DNA from: an uncultured Eubacteriales bacterium
Lineage (GTDB): Bacteria; Bacillota_I; Bacilli_A; RFN20; CAG-288
DNA length: 44,762 nucleotides
NCBI GenBank assembly: GCA_900316035.1
Contig: ONBI01000006.1
Span: 1-44,762 of the forward strand
Direction of reading: 5' to 3'
A program made the position numbers and the translations under genes. The notes beneath the pieces were generated by a model. That model was not told the DNA's origin. It saw only the letters and a list, made by a program, of their open reading frames with translations, and did not search any database. Below are positions 23,789 through 32,015 of this stretch, piece after piece. Numbering within the stretch: position 1 is the stretch's first letter; each line of letters opens with the position of its first letter.

Positions 23789-24244
23789 ATGAAAGAAAAA
23801 GTTCTGATTTCGGCTTGCTTAATCGGCGAAAACTGCCGTTATGACGGGAAAAGCAAGACCAACAAAGAGATTCTGCAATTAGCGAAGTATTATGATCTCA
23901 TCCCGATCTGCCCGGAAATGAGCGGCGGACTGAAGACTCCTCGTTCCCCGAGTGAGATCCAAGGCGATAAAGTCGTCAGCAAGAACGGAAGAGATGTCAC
24001 CGACAATTATCAGGATGGTGCTTATTGGGCTTATTCCATCTGCACTCTTTATCATGTGAAGCTAGCGATTCTGAAAGAGAAATCTCCGTCCTGCGGTGTC
24101 CATTATGTCCATAACGGAAAATTCGACGGCGGCTTAGTCGAAGGTATGGGAATCACAACGAAGAAGCTGGTTTCTGCCGGAGTAAAAGTTATTAACGAAG
24201 ACGAAGCCGTTGCTCTTCTTCATCAGTTAGAAGAAGCAAAGTAG
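23789..24244 (+). CDS. DUF523 (TudS-like) iron-sulfur protein
   Basis: A 151-residue protein of the DUF523 family. The signatures are ISACLIGENCRYDGKSK near the start, CPEMSGGLKTPR and KSPSCGVHYVHNGKF. Cys 10, Cys 41 and Cys 102 are placed like the three ligands of the [4Fe-4S] cluster in characterised TudS thiouracil desulfurases; the family is broad and other members are untested. Thiolated nucleobases from tRNA turnover would be a fitting substrate, and a tRNA-modifying Dus gene follows 36 bp downstream, but that link is inference. Confidence 0.85.
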   Translation: MKEKVLISACLIGENCRYDGKSKTNKEILQLAKYYDLIPICPEMSGGLKTPRSPSEIQGDKVVSKNGRDVTDNYQDGAYWAYSICTLYHVKLAILKEKSPSCGVHYVHNGKFDGGLVEGMGITTKKLVSAGVKVINEDEAVALLHQLEEAK

Positions 24245-24280
24245 TTTTTCTTTGTCTTCTTATTATTAATAGGTACGTCT

Positions 24281-25270
24281 ATGGCAAGTTTCTCTATCGG
24301 GGGAATCCTTATCAAAAACAATCTGGTCCAAGCTCCTTTAGCCGGCTATACCGACTATGCCATGCGGACCATGGCATACGAATATGGAGCCGGTTTAGTC
24401 TACACGGAGATGGAATCGTGTGAATCTCTTTACTACTGCGCCAAACCCACTCTCCATGATCTAGCTGAGACCAAGATGGATAAAAAGAGAAATCCGGAAG
24501 AAAAGATCGCTCTCCAGATTTTCGGTGGAAAGAGCGATGTCGTTCTTTCTTCGATTCCCTTATTTGAAAAATACGGAGACTACGATTTCCTTGATTTCAA
24601 TTGCGGTTGCCCCGTTCCGAAAGTCATCCGTCAGCATGCCGGATCTTATTGGTTAACCAGAACCGAGGAATTGATTGAGCTTGCTAAGAACATGGTCAAG
24701 ATTTCTTCTAAGCCCGTCCTCTTTAAGATGCGGATCGGATTCGATACTCCCTTGGATATGCCTACTTTATGTAAAAAGCTTGAAGATGTCGGAATCCAAG
24801 GCTTTGCCATACACGGAAGAATCCGCAGTGAATTCTTCTCCGGTCCGGTCCATTACGATGTCATCAAAGCAATCAAAGAGAAAGTATCGGTTCCTGTTAT
24901 TGCTAACGGGGAGATTACGGCTTCTAATTTCCAACAGGTTCTTTCCGATACCGGAGCCGATGCCATCATGATCGGACAGCATGCAATGGGATATCCGAAA
25001 ATCTTTGAAGATATGAACCGAATCGAGCAGGGATTAGCTCCGAAAGAAACGACTCTGAAACAACAGATAGAAGATCTGAAAAAACATCTTTCTTTAATCT
25101 TCCGCGCGAAGGAAGAACATTCGGCTGCTGGTATCATGCGTTCGATTTCGGTGAAATATCTTAAAGGCTTCGATGATGTGAAGAAAATCCGCAACGAATT
25201 GGTGCGTTGTGAAACCGAAGCACAGTATCTTGAGGTTTTATCGAAAACAGAAAAGACGATAGAAGCCTAG
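24281..25270 (+). CDS. tRNA-dihydrouridine synthase
   Basis: A 329-residue FMN-dependent reductase that converts uridine to dihydrouridine in tRNA. VQAPLAGYTDYAMRTMAYEY is the FMN-binding start of the TIM barrel. NCGCPVPKV carries the catalytic Cys (Cys 110). KMRIGFDT, GFAIHGR and PVIANGEI follow in the expected order, with GADAIMIGQHAMGYP binding the phosphate. The C-terminal 80 residues are the helical tRNA-binding domain. Length is normal. No strong ribosome site is visible, only AGG 8 bp ahead. Subfamily (DusA, B or C type) is not assigned. Confidence 0.93.
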   Translation: MASFSIGGILIKNNLVQAPLAGYTDYAMRTMAYEYGAGLVYTEMESCESLYYCAKPTLHDLAETKMDKKRNPEEKIALQIFGGKSDVVLSSIPLFEKYGDYDFLDFNCGCPVPKVIRQHAGSYWLTRTEELIELAKNMVKISSKPVLFKMRIGFDTPLDMPTLCKKLEDVGIQGFAIHGRIRSEFFSGPVHYDVIKAIKEKVSVPVIANGEITASNFQQVLSDTGADAIMIGQHAMGYPKIFEDMNRIEQGLAPKETTLKQQIEDLKKHLSLIFRAKEEHSAAGIMRSISVKYLKGFDDVKKIRNELVRCETEAQYLEVLSKTEKTIEA

Positions 25271-25298
25271 TCATTTCCTGAGAAAGACCTGTTTTAGG

Positions 25299-25328
25299 AA
25301 GTGGATTCGTTCTGCTTCCACTTTTCTT
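25299..25328 (+). terminator. Terminator after the Dus gene
   Basis: AAGTGGA (25299-25305) pairs with TCCACTT (25317-25323), then TTCTTTG. Short stem and modest T tract, but correctly placed. Confidence 0.5.
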
Positions 25329-25331
25329 TGC

Positions 25332-25347
25332 TTCTTGTATACAAGAA
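25332..25347. promoter_or_regulatory. Perfect GntR-type operator upstream of the DeoR-kinase operon
   Basis: TTCTTGTATACAAGAA is a perfect 16-bp palindrome. Its core is the same as at 4863-4873 and 5002-5012. It lies about 100 bp ahead of the DeoR start. No strong promoter could be fixed around it. Confidence 0.65.
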
Positions 25348-25444
25348 TAGTCATAACAATTGAGCATTACGAGCAAAATCGTGCGCAAAAGTATATCTAT
25401 TTCGCATTTGAAGGAGTAAAATAGCTCCGATAGGAAAGAAGCAT

Positions 25445-26260
25445 ATGAGCAATAAATCACGCGATAACGAGATTCTCCGCTTATTGGAAGAATCTCCTTC
25501 CCAGTTCGTCTCCGTCGAATCCTTGGCGGAATACTTCAAAACCAGTGAATCCACCATCCGCCGCGACTTACAACGTATGGGAGACGAACACAGAATCCTC
25601 CGCGTCCACGGAGGAGCTACAAGCCTTCACTTCTCCGGGAACTTCAAATTCGACCGTCTCGATAAGGAGTACCTGGAAAGAGAAAGAACCGAACCGGAAA
25701 CCAAGAAGATCATCGCCCGGAGAGCGGCACAACTCGTAAAGGATGGAAGCTGTGTCTACATGGATGCTTCCACTACGGTCGCCAGCATGATTCCCTTCCT
25801 CCCACCGATGAAGAACACCTACTTTGTCACGAATTCTCCGCTTTTAGCCCAGAAGATGGCCGAGAAGAACCTCATCTGCTATGTTACCGGAGGAGAACTG
25901 AAGATCTCGACGAACGCCTTCATCGGAAGCTTCGCCCTGGAATTCCTCAAACGCTTCAACTTCGATATGGGATTCTTCGGGACAAACGGCATCCATCCGC
26001 AGGCAAAATTCACTACCCCGGATCCGCAGGAATGCGCCATCAAATCCACCGTCATCTCCAAATGCTTCAACATCTACATCCTTGCCGATCATTCGAAATT
26101 CGATAATATCGCCACGGCTACCTTCTGCGATTTCAACCGCCCGATTCTGATTACGGATACCTGTGACGATAAATATAAGTCGTTGATCAAGACGATCGAA
26201 GTCAATCCTGCCGGAAACAATGCACAGAATGCACCGGCCACGAAAGGAGACGAAAAATGA
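25445..26260 (+). CDS. DeoR-family regulator of sugar phosphate metabolism
   Basis: A 271-residue repressor. Residues 1-60 are the DeoR helix-turn-helix (VESLAEYFKTSESTIRRDLQ) followed by the family LRVHGGATSL. The C-terminal DeoRC sensor contains MDASTTVASMIPFL, TNSPLLAQKM, TGGELKISTNAFIG, DMGFFGTNGI and ADHSKFD, the usual sugar-phosphate site. AGGAAAG precedes ATG 25445. It overlaps the kinase gene by ATGA. The pairing with a 1-phosphofructokinase-type kinase is that of FruR-FruK, with fructose 1-phosphate as a likely inducer. No PTS fructose permease follows. Confidence 0.88.
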   Translation: MSNKSRDNEILRLLEESPSQFVSVESLAEYFKTSESTIRRDLQRMGDEHRILRVHGGATSLHFSGNFKFDRLDKEYLERERTEPETKKIIARRAAQLVKDGSCVYMDASTTVASMIPFLPPMKNTYFVTNSPLLAQKMAEKNLICYVTGGELKISTNAFIGSFALEFLKRFNFDMGFFGTNGIHPQAKFTTPDPQECAIKSTVISKCFNIYILADHSKFDNIATATFCDFNRPILITDTCDDKYKSLIKTIEVNPAGNNAQNAPATKGDEK

Positions 26261-27186
26261 TTTATTCTTTAACCGTAGCTCCGGCTATCGACTATTCTCT
26301 CTCGATGGGGGATAAACCCATCAAAATCGATGGTGTCAACCGCCCGAGAAGCGATGGCTTCTCTTTAGGAGGAAAAGGCATCACGGTTTCGAAGATGCTC
26401 AAAAATCTCAAGATCGATTCGGTCCCGGTCATCGCTGTCGGCGGTAAGACCGGCGAAGACATCAAGAGCTATGTCGAGCAGGATTTCACCCACGTCAAAT
26501 ATCTTCCGACCGTCGGCGAATCCCGTATCGATGTCGTCATCACCGGATCCATTCACGATCTCCGTTTCGATCCTTCGGCTCCGAAGATCACCGAAGACGG
26601 TCTTAAGGAGATGTTTTCCTTCTTCAAGGATAACCTCAAGAAAGGTGATATCGTCATTCTCTCCGGTTCCTTAGGACAGGAATCTCATGATTTATATAAG
26701 GTGCTCATGAGAGATTACATCAATCCGGCCGGCGCTTATACGATTCTCGATACCATCGGCGATGCTTTGACCTGCGCTCTCGAAGAGCATCCGTTCATGA
26801 TCAAACCGAACGAAGAAGAGCTTGGCGAATTGATCGGTAAGGATATCACTTCGAACGACGATATCTTAGCCGGTGGCGAAGAACTGAAGAAGTTAGGTCC
26901 GACTTCGGTTCTTGTCACCTTGGGTTCGAAAGGTGCTTACTACTTTGCCGAAAACGGTCACATCTATCATTGCTCCAATGCTCACGGTACCCAGATTTCG
27001 GCTGTCGGTGCCGGTGATTCCTCCATTGCCGGTTTCATCAAAGGTTTAGCGGAGAATCAGTCGATTGAAACCCGTCTTGTCTATTCGATGGCAGCTGGCG
27101 GAGCGACAGCTTTCTCGGAACATTTGGGTTCCTATGATCTCTGGAAATCTCTGCTTCCGCAGATCAAGGTTACTTTGATCAAGTGA
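26257..27186 (+). CDS. PfkB-family kinase, 1-phosphofructokinase type
   Basis: A 309-residue ribokinase-fold kinase that phosphorylates a sugar phosphate such as fructose 1-phosphate or tagatose 6-phosphate. The first signature is LGGKGITVSKMLKNL (about 37-51) and the second is SAVGAGDSSIAGFIKG near residue 250, with the catalytic Asp of GAGD. Most relatives read GAGDSMVAG; here it is GAGDSSIAG. The loop FMIKPNEEELGELIG is typical. Overlap with the regulator and the strong terminator behind show a two-gene operon. In FruRKA operons the fruA permease would come next; here it is absent, so sugar phosphate must come from a permease elsewhere or another pathway. Confidence 0.88.
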   Translation: MIYSLTVAPAIDYSLSMGDKPIKIDGVNRPRSDGFSLGGKGITVSKMLKNLKIDSVPVIAVGGKTGEDIKSYVEQDFTHVKYLPTVGESRIDVVITGSIHDLRFDPSAPKITEDGLKEMFSFFKDNLKKGDIVILSGSLGQESHDLYKVLMRDYINPAGAYTILDTIGDALTCALEEHPFMIKPNEEELGELIGKDITSNDDILAGGEELKKLGPTSVLVTLGSKGAYYFAENGHIYHCSNAHGTQISAVGAGDSSIAGFIKGLAENQSIETRLVYSMAAGGATAFSEHLGSYDLWKSLLPQIKVTLIK

Positions 27187-27202
27187 TGATTCGATAGCAA
27201 CG

Positions 27203-27256
27203 AAAAAGGTAGAATCCGGTCGCATTCCAAGAAGTTGCTGGGTTCTACCTTTTTTG
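27203..27256. terminator. Bidirectional terminator
   Basis: AAAAAGGTAGAA (27203-27214) pairs with TTCTACCTTTTT (27243-27254). T runs on both strands serve the kinase operon and the converging glycoside operon. Confidence 0.88.
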
Positions 27257-27281
27257 TAGTAAGAAAACTATTCTTTTTTGC

Positions 27282-27492
27282 TTACCGACTCACATGACTT
27301 CTTCCGTTTTCGCCTGTAGTCACTAATGGTGTTCTCTTGACCGCTTCGTTGACATAGGTGTTGTTATTTCTTTTAGCGATGAATTCTACGAAGGATTCTT
27401 GTAAGGAAGCAGCACCATGGGTGACAGAGGAGCCAAGAGAGCAGATATTCCTTCTTTCTAAAGGACTGCTTTCTTTTTTTTAGAAGAAACAT
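27282..27492 (-). pseudogene. Remnant of an SGNH/GDSL hydrolase gene
   Basis: Only the N-terminal block of an SGNH esterase is left, about 65 codons. The readable part contains ICSLGSSVTHGAASLQESF, equivalent to block I with its nucleophile Ser, then VEFIAKR and a stop at 27282-27284. The frame has no start codon. ATG 27492, 3 bp past the rhamnosidase stop, is in another frame, and the two frames join if one base is dropped from the run of eight A (27471-27479 region). The remaining two-thirds of the domain, including the catalytic Asp-His block, is missing. Its place at the end of the glycoside operon suggests a former acyl-esterase gene that has decayed. Confidence 0.55.
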
Positions 27493-27495
27493 TTT

Positions 27496-30054
27496 TTATT
27501 CTTCAAACGTATATGTACCTGCACCTAATTCCTCTTTTCTTCCACTAGGGAGGACGACTTCCGCTGTGGTATTTGCAGGAATGGTGAACGAATAAATAAT
27601 CTTTTCTCCGTCTCTTTTCCACGAAGAAGAGACTTTTCCATAGACGGAATCATAGCTTCCACTGGCAAAAGAAACACCACTTCCGGGGCGAGGAGAAAGG
27701 AGGTACTTGTTCTCGCCCTGGATAGTAATACCGGCCATCGTCTTGAGAAGCCATTCACACACAGCTCCTTTGGAGTAGTGATTGAGGGAGGCAATACCTT
27801 TGGCGCTAGTGGTATTTCCTTCCCAGGCTTCCCAGACGGTGGTGGCGTTTGACTTAGGCATATATAACCAACCCGGCATCTTCTCATTGAGAAGTAGCCG
27901 ATAAGCATAATCGATATTGATATCGCTTAGGACATCGAGAATCAGAGGAGTCGAAAGAAAGCCGGTTCCTAAGCGCCAGCCGTAATGATCAAGTGCAGTG
28001 ATAAGTCTTTTCTTTGCAAAGGTGGTCTGTTCTTGATTCAGTAAGCCCATGTAAAGAGGCCTTACCAGTTTTGCCTGGCGATCGGTGTCGAGAGTGAACT
28101 GCTTGGATTTGACAAGCTCCTGATAGGCTCTTTTAGCTCCTTCGCTATAGCGTTTGATCCTGGCTAATTCCTTATCTTCTTTCTTACCTAAGATATTAGC
28201 AACTTCCAAAACTTTCGAAAGAGTGTAATAAGTATAAGCAGTGGATTCTTCCGGATGCGGAGAGGAAAAATCGTACCATTTGAAAGCACAGACATCATCC
28301 GGCTCTGCCCATTCTCCATAGGATTGCCCACGGTTGACAGCATATTTCTTATACTTCCATTTCAGAGGTAATGGTTTTGAATAGACACCACCCCATTTCC
28401 CCGCTCTCTTGATCATGAAGTGAGCGTACTTGAGTATCTGCGGATAATACTTCTCTAAGAGTCTTTTATCTCCGTAACGATAGTAATAACGGAGGGGAAT
28501 GTAGACTCCGGCACAGGCCCAACCTACCGATCCGTTCATCACCCACATGTACCAATCTTCGTTTGCATAAGGAGCAATCTGCGGAAGTCTTCCGCATCTC
28601 CATTGACGGTCGAAGATATCCTGAACATGCTTTCTCGTAAAAGCCGCATAGTCAACCATATAGGAAGCGGTGTTGAAGAAGACCTGGCTATCGCCGGTCC
28701 ATCCCATTCTTTCACGGGTGGGGCAGTCACTAGGAAGATCGGTGGAATTGGATTTCAAAGACCATAAAGTGTTCTTATAGAACTGATTGACTAAGGAAGA
28801 AGAGCATGAGAAAGAAGAAGTCTCTTCGAAGTCACTATAAAGAGCAACGGCTTCAAAGTCCTCTTTTTCGATCGGTAAAGTCGTATCGATCTCTGCATAC
28901 TGGAATCCGCCATAGAAGAAAGAAGGAGAATAGATATTCAATCCTTTCTTCAGTGTTACAGTGAATTCCTGAAGAGGAGAGAGCTTTCCATGGAAGTTGC
29001 ATTGGATATTCTTTAAGGTGAGTTCTCCGTTTTCAACGACTTCTCCTAAGCGGATATGGATCTTCTCTCCGCCTTTTGCTTCTAAACGGCAAGAAAGATA
29101 ACCGGAGAGGTTCTGCGGAAACTTGAGAAGTGTCTTCCCGGAAGGGGTTTTCGTCATCTCTATCGGTTTGAATCGTTCGTGTTCTTTGACGGTAACGTTA
29201 TTGGAAGCAGAGAAATTCTTCGCTTCTTTAATAACACGTGCTTTTCCTTTATAGGAAGGAGTGAGATTGAAATCATAGATTTCCCCGTCTTTGAGATCAT
29301 CAAACCGGATAGGTCCGTCGTTTGACCATTCCCAGCTCTTATCGGAAAGAATCTTTTCTACCTTGTCTTTCTCTTTTACTTCAAGCTGCGCAAAGAGAGA
29401 AGTAACCGTTCCATAGGTGTTCCTTCTTCCTTTGGCACCGCTGGAGCCACGGTACCAGCCGTCTCCTAGAACAACTTCGAGGGTATTCTCTCCTTCTTTC
29501 AGAAGAGAAGTGACATCGTAAGTCTGATAGGCGATTCTCTTACGGTAATCGGTAGAACCGGGAGTGAGATGATCCTCACCTACTCTTTTTCCATTCAGAT
29601 ACGCGATATAAACACCACGTGCTGAGATATAGAGTCTTCCTTTCTCTACATGAGAAAGAGTGAAACGTTTGCGGAAATAATCCGCCGGATAACGTTTCTT
29701 CCTGTTCGGATGATAATTACCCGAAATCCAATCGGCTTCAAAATCACTTTCTTCCAGAAGCCCCATTTCGAAATGGGCAGGCTCCGAAAGAGGAGATTCT
29801 TCTCCTTTTTCATTCCACACTTTGACTTGATAGGTGACTTCATCTCTTGAGGAGAAAGGTTCTTTGAAGTCATAGTGCATCGAAGAGGATTCTACTTTTC
29901 CCGTATCCAGGAACGGTTTTCCGTTCTTGGTGGCAATCACTTCATAGGCGCTTTGGGAAACGAATCCCTCGTCATTCCAGAAGATACGAGGAGTTCTGAT
30001 ATCGATACCGAGAGGATCTTTCAGATACTCGGTTCTTAAACGGAAGGCTTTCAT
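27496..30054 (-). CDS. GH78 alpha-L-rhamnosidase
   Basis: An 852-residue glycoside hydrolase that removes terminal alpha-L-rhamnose. N-terminal beta-sandwich domains run to about residue 400 ([54 protein letters not shown] with GDGWYRG), followed by the (alpha/alpha)6 barrel. The active-site motif [13 protein letters not shown] gives Asp 443, Glu 448 and Asp 455. This 5 and 7 residue spacing equals that of Bacillus RhaB (567, 572, 579), where the Glu is the acid. The base Glu lies in TTVWEAWEG near residue 740. A C-terminal beta domain closes the protein. There is no signal peptide, so it works in the cytosol. ATG 30054 overlaps the transporter stop (ATGA). Confidence 0.95.
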   Translation of the reverse strand: MKAFRLRTEYLKDPLGIDIRTPRIFWNDEGFVSQSAYEVIATKNGKPFLDTGKVESSSMHYDFKEPFSSRDEVTYQVKVWNEKGEESPLSEPAHFEMGLLEESDFEADWISGNYHPNRKKRYPADYFRKRFTLSHVEKGRLYISARGVYIAYLNGKRVGEDHLTPGSTDYRKRIAYQTYDVTSLLKEGENTLEVVLGDGWYRGSSGAKGRRNTYGTVTSLFAQLEVKEKDKVEKILSDKSWEWSNDGPIRFDDLKDGEIYDFNLTPSYKGKARVIKEAKNFSASNNVTVKEHERFKPIEMTKTPSGKTLLKFPQNLSGYLSCRLEAKGGEKIHIRLGEVVENGELTLKNIQCNFHGKLSPLQEFTVTLKKGLNIYSPSFFYGGFQYAEIDTTLPIEKEDFEAVALYSDFEETSSFSCSSSLVNQFYKNTLWSLKSNSTDLPSDCPTRERMGWTGDSQVFFNTASYMVDYAAFTRKHVQDIFDRQWRCGRLPQIAPYANEDWYMWVMNGSVGWACAGVYIPLRYYYRYGDKRLLEKYYPQILKYAHFMIKRAGKWGGVYSKPLPLKWKYKKYAVNRGQSYGEWAEPDDVCAFKWYDFSSPHPEESTAYTYYTLSKVLEVANILGKKEDKELARIKRYSEGAKRAYQELVKSKQFTLDTDRQAKLVRPLYMGLLNQEQTTFAKKRLITALDHYGWRLGTGFLSTPLILDVLSDINIDYAYRLLLNEKMPGWLYMPKSNATTVWEAWEGNTTSAKGIASLNHYSKGAVCEWLLKTMAGITIQGENKYLLSPRPGSGVSFASGSYDSVYGKVSSSWKRDGEKIIYSFTIPANTTAEVVLPSGRKEELGAGTYTFEE

Positions 30055-32009
30055 GCGTTCTTCTCCTTCAAAGCCTCTTTCTCAGAATAGGAAAGAAGCT
30101 CCTGCTTTCTTCTCTGATAGACAAGTTCGCCTTTTGCTTCCTGCTTTTCCCAGAGAGCATCAAGCTTTGCCTGTTTCTTTTTCTCTTTTTCTTCTCTTTT
30201 TGCTTTCTGCTCAGGGGTAAGCTTAGCTTCCTTAGCTAATAGCTTTTCCTGCTTCTTCTTTTCGTTAGCAGCTTCTTTTTCTTCCTGGGCTTTCTTCTTC
30301 GCTTCCAGCTTCTCCTGATTCTGCTTCACAGAAGAAAGATGCTTTTCGAGTTCGGCATTGTAATCTAAGCCTTTTTTCTCACATCTTTCCTTCAATTCTT
30401 TCTCGAAATACATCTCTGCTCTTTCATCCTGTTCCTTCTGCTGCTGACGTGCTCTTTCTTCGGGAGTGAAGTATTCTTTTCCGGAAGCGAGAATCTCCTT
30501 CTTTTCTCTTTCGCGGATCACTGCCTGCTTACGGGAAAGAGTCTTTTCGACATCAACACCCTGGAGAAGGAAGAAGTAAAGGATACCGGCAAAGACTTCT
30601 AAGCCGACAAAGAAGAAGATGAAGAGATTATTGACACTGTCAGGTTGATTGAAGATCGCGGTAAAAGTGCCATCCGAATTGGAGAGAATCTTCTGCATCG
30701 CATCGGTTAAAGCAGGTTGAGTAGACGTTGTCTGCGGAGCGATATAACCTGTTGCGGATAAGCAGCCGTTGAAGATACCGGTGACTAATCCGGCAGCGGC
30801 CGTGATAATGACGGAATAGATCGACATCGCCGTACCATCACAACGGAATCCGTTCTTCCATTCAAGATGATCAAGGGCATCGGCAAAGAGTGCCATGAAG
30901 ACATAGGCACAGGGTAAACCACCGATGTTCTTTATGAACTGACCGGCTAAGACAACCGGAAGATTCCGTGGGAAGAGATAACAGATCAAAGAACCTAAGG
31001 CGTAGATGAGAAATCCATAGGCAGTGACATTCTTCTTACCGAAACGTTTTGCTAAAGGCCAGACAGCGAAGATACCGATTCCCATCGGAATACCGCCTAA
31101 GACCGAGACCAAAGTCTGGGTTTTCCCATCGGAATAAGTTCCTAAGATGTAGTTGCAGTAATAAGGAAGAGCCATATTCTTCAGAGAACTCGTCAAAGTA
31201 TAAAGAAGGAAATAGACAAGAAGGAGAATCATATAACGGTCGGTGAAGACAGCTTTGAGCTGAAGACGGAAAGGAATCTTTTTCGGAGCGGTGCTTTCTC
31301 CTTCTAACGTGATTCTCTCCTTGGTGTTGTAGTATTCGACAAAGGTAAGAGGAAGAGCAAGAAGCGAGAAGATGCTCATCACCAGTAACCACATATGGGC
31401 ACTGCCACCGAGATGCGGATAGATGAAAGTAGGGAAGATCAAAGCGACGACGATACCACTCATCATGACCGAAGCGATATTGTTGAAGACGGCTAAACCA
31501 CCTCTTTGGTTGATGTTACGGGTGGAGAGAGGGACCATGAGGTTGTGGCTCATGGAGTAGATCGTGAAGGATAAGGAATAATAAAGGTTATAGGAGAAAG
31601 CGACCCAGACTGCTTCGACAATAGGATTCTGGCTTGGAACGATAAAGAGAAGGATGCCGCTGAGTGCAAGAAGAGGAGCTGAGAAAAGAAGCCAAGGTCT
31701 TGCCTTTCCTTGTTTCGTCTTCGTGCGGTCGATGAGATAACCGAAGAGAATGTTGGTGCAGGCATCTAAGATCTTGGAAAGAATCGGGAAGATGACAAGG
31801 AAGAGCCCTCCTCCTAACGTGCTAAGACCCAAGACATCGGTGTAATAGATGTTGAGATAGGTCGCTAAGAGAGCATTGAAAAGAAGAGCACCGCAAGGAC
31901 CGAGAAGATAACCTAACCACTTTTCTTTGCCTTCAACATTTTCGGAACGGATACGGCTATTGAAGATAGGAGCGCTGAATTTTTCTCTTTTCGTTTCTGC
32001 TTTTCCCAT
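30051..32009 (-). CDS. GPH/MFS-type sugar transporter with long charged C-terminal tail
   Basis: A 652-residue transporter of the glycoside-pentoside-hexuronide group. About 12 spans lie between residues 28 and 483, beginning [19 protein letters not shown], with the loop [20 protein letters not shown] typical of the family (DRTxTxxGKxRPW). The final 169 residues (about 484-652) are highly charged, mostly Lys, Glu and Gln, and predicted as long helices ([20 protein letters not shown]). This replaces the IIA domain found on LacS-type transporters and is not a known domain. The gene lies between a beta-glucosidase and a rhamnosidase and probably imports their glycoside substrate, driven by protons or sodium. 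The start follows the GH3 stop by 6 bp. Confidence 0.88.
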   Translation of the reverse strand: MGKAETKREKFSAPIFNSRIRSENVEGKEKWLGYLLGPCGALLFNALLATYLNIYYTDVLGLSTLGGGLFLVIFPILSKILDACTNILFGYLIDRTKTKQGKARPWLLFSAPLLALSGILLFIVPSQNPIVEAVWVAFSYNLYYSLSFTIYSMSHNLMVPLSTRNINQRGGLAVFNNIASVMMSGIVVALIFPTFIYPHLGGSAHMWLLVMSIFSLLALPLTFVEYYNTKERITLEGESTAPKKIPFRLQLKAVFTDRYMILLLVYFLLYTLTSSLKNMALPYYCNYILGTYSDGKTQTLVSVLGGIPMGIGIFAVWPLAKRFGKKNVTAYGFLIYALGSLICYLFPRNLPVVLAGQFIKNIGGLPCAYVFMALFADALDHLEWKNGFRCDGTAMSIYSVIITAAAGLVTGIFNGCLSATGYIAPQTTSTQPALTDAMQKILSNSDGTFTAIFNQPDSVNNLFIFFFVGLEVFAGILYFFLLQGVDVEKTLSRKQAVIREREKKEILASGKEYFTPEERARQQQKEQDERAEMYFEKELKERCEKKGLDYNAELEKHLSSVKQNQEKLEAKKKAQEEKEAANEKKKQEKLLAKEAKLTPEQKAKREEKEKKKQAKLDALWEKQEAKGELVYQRRKQELLSYSEKEALKEKNA

Positions 32010-32015
32010 AATCGG

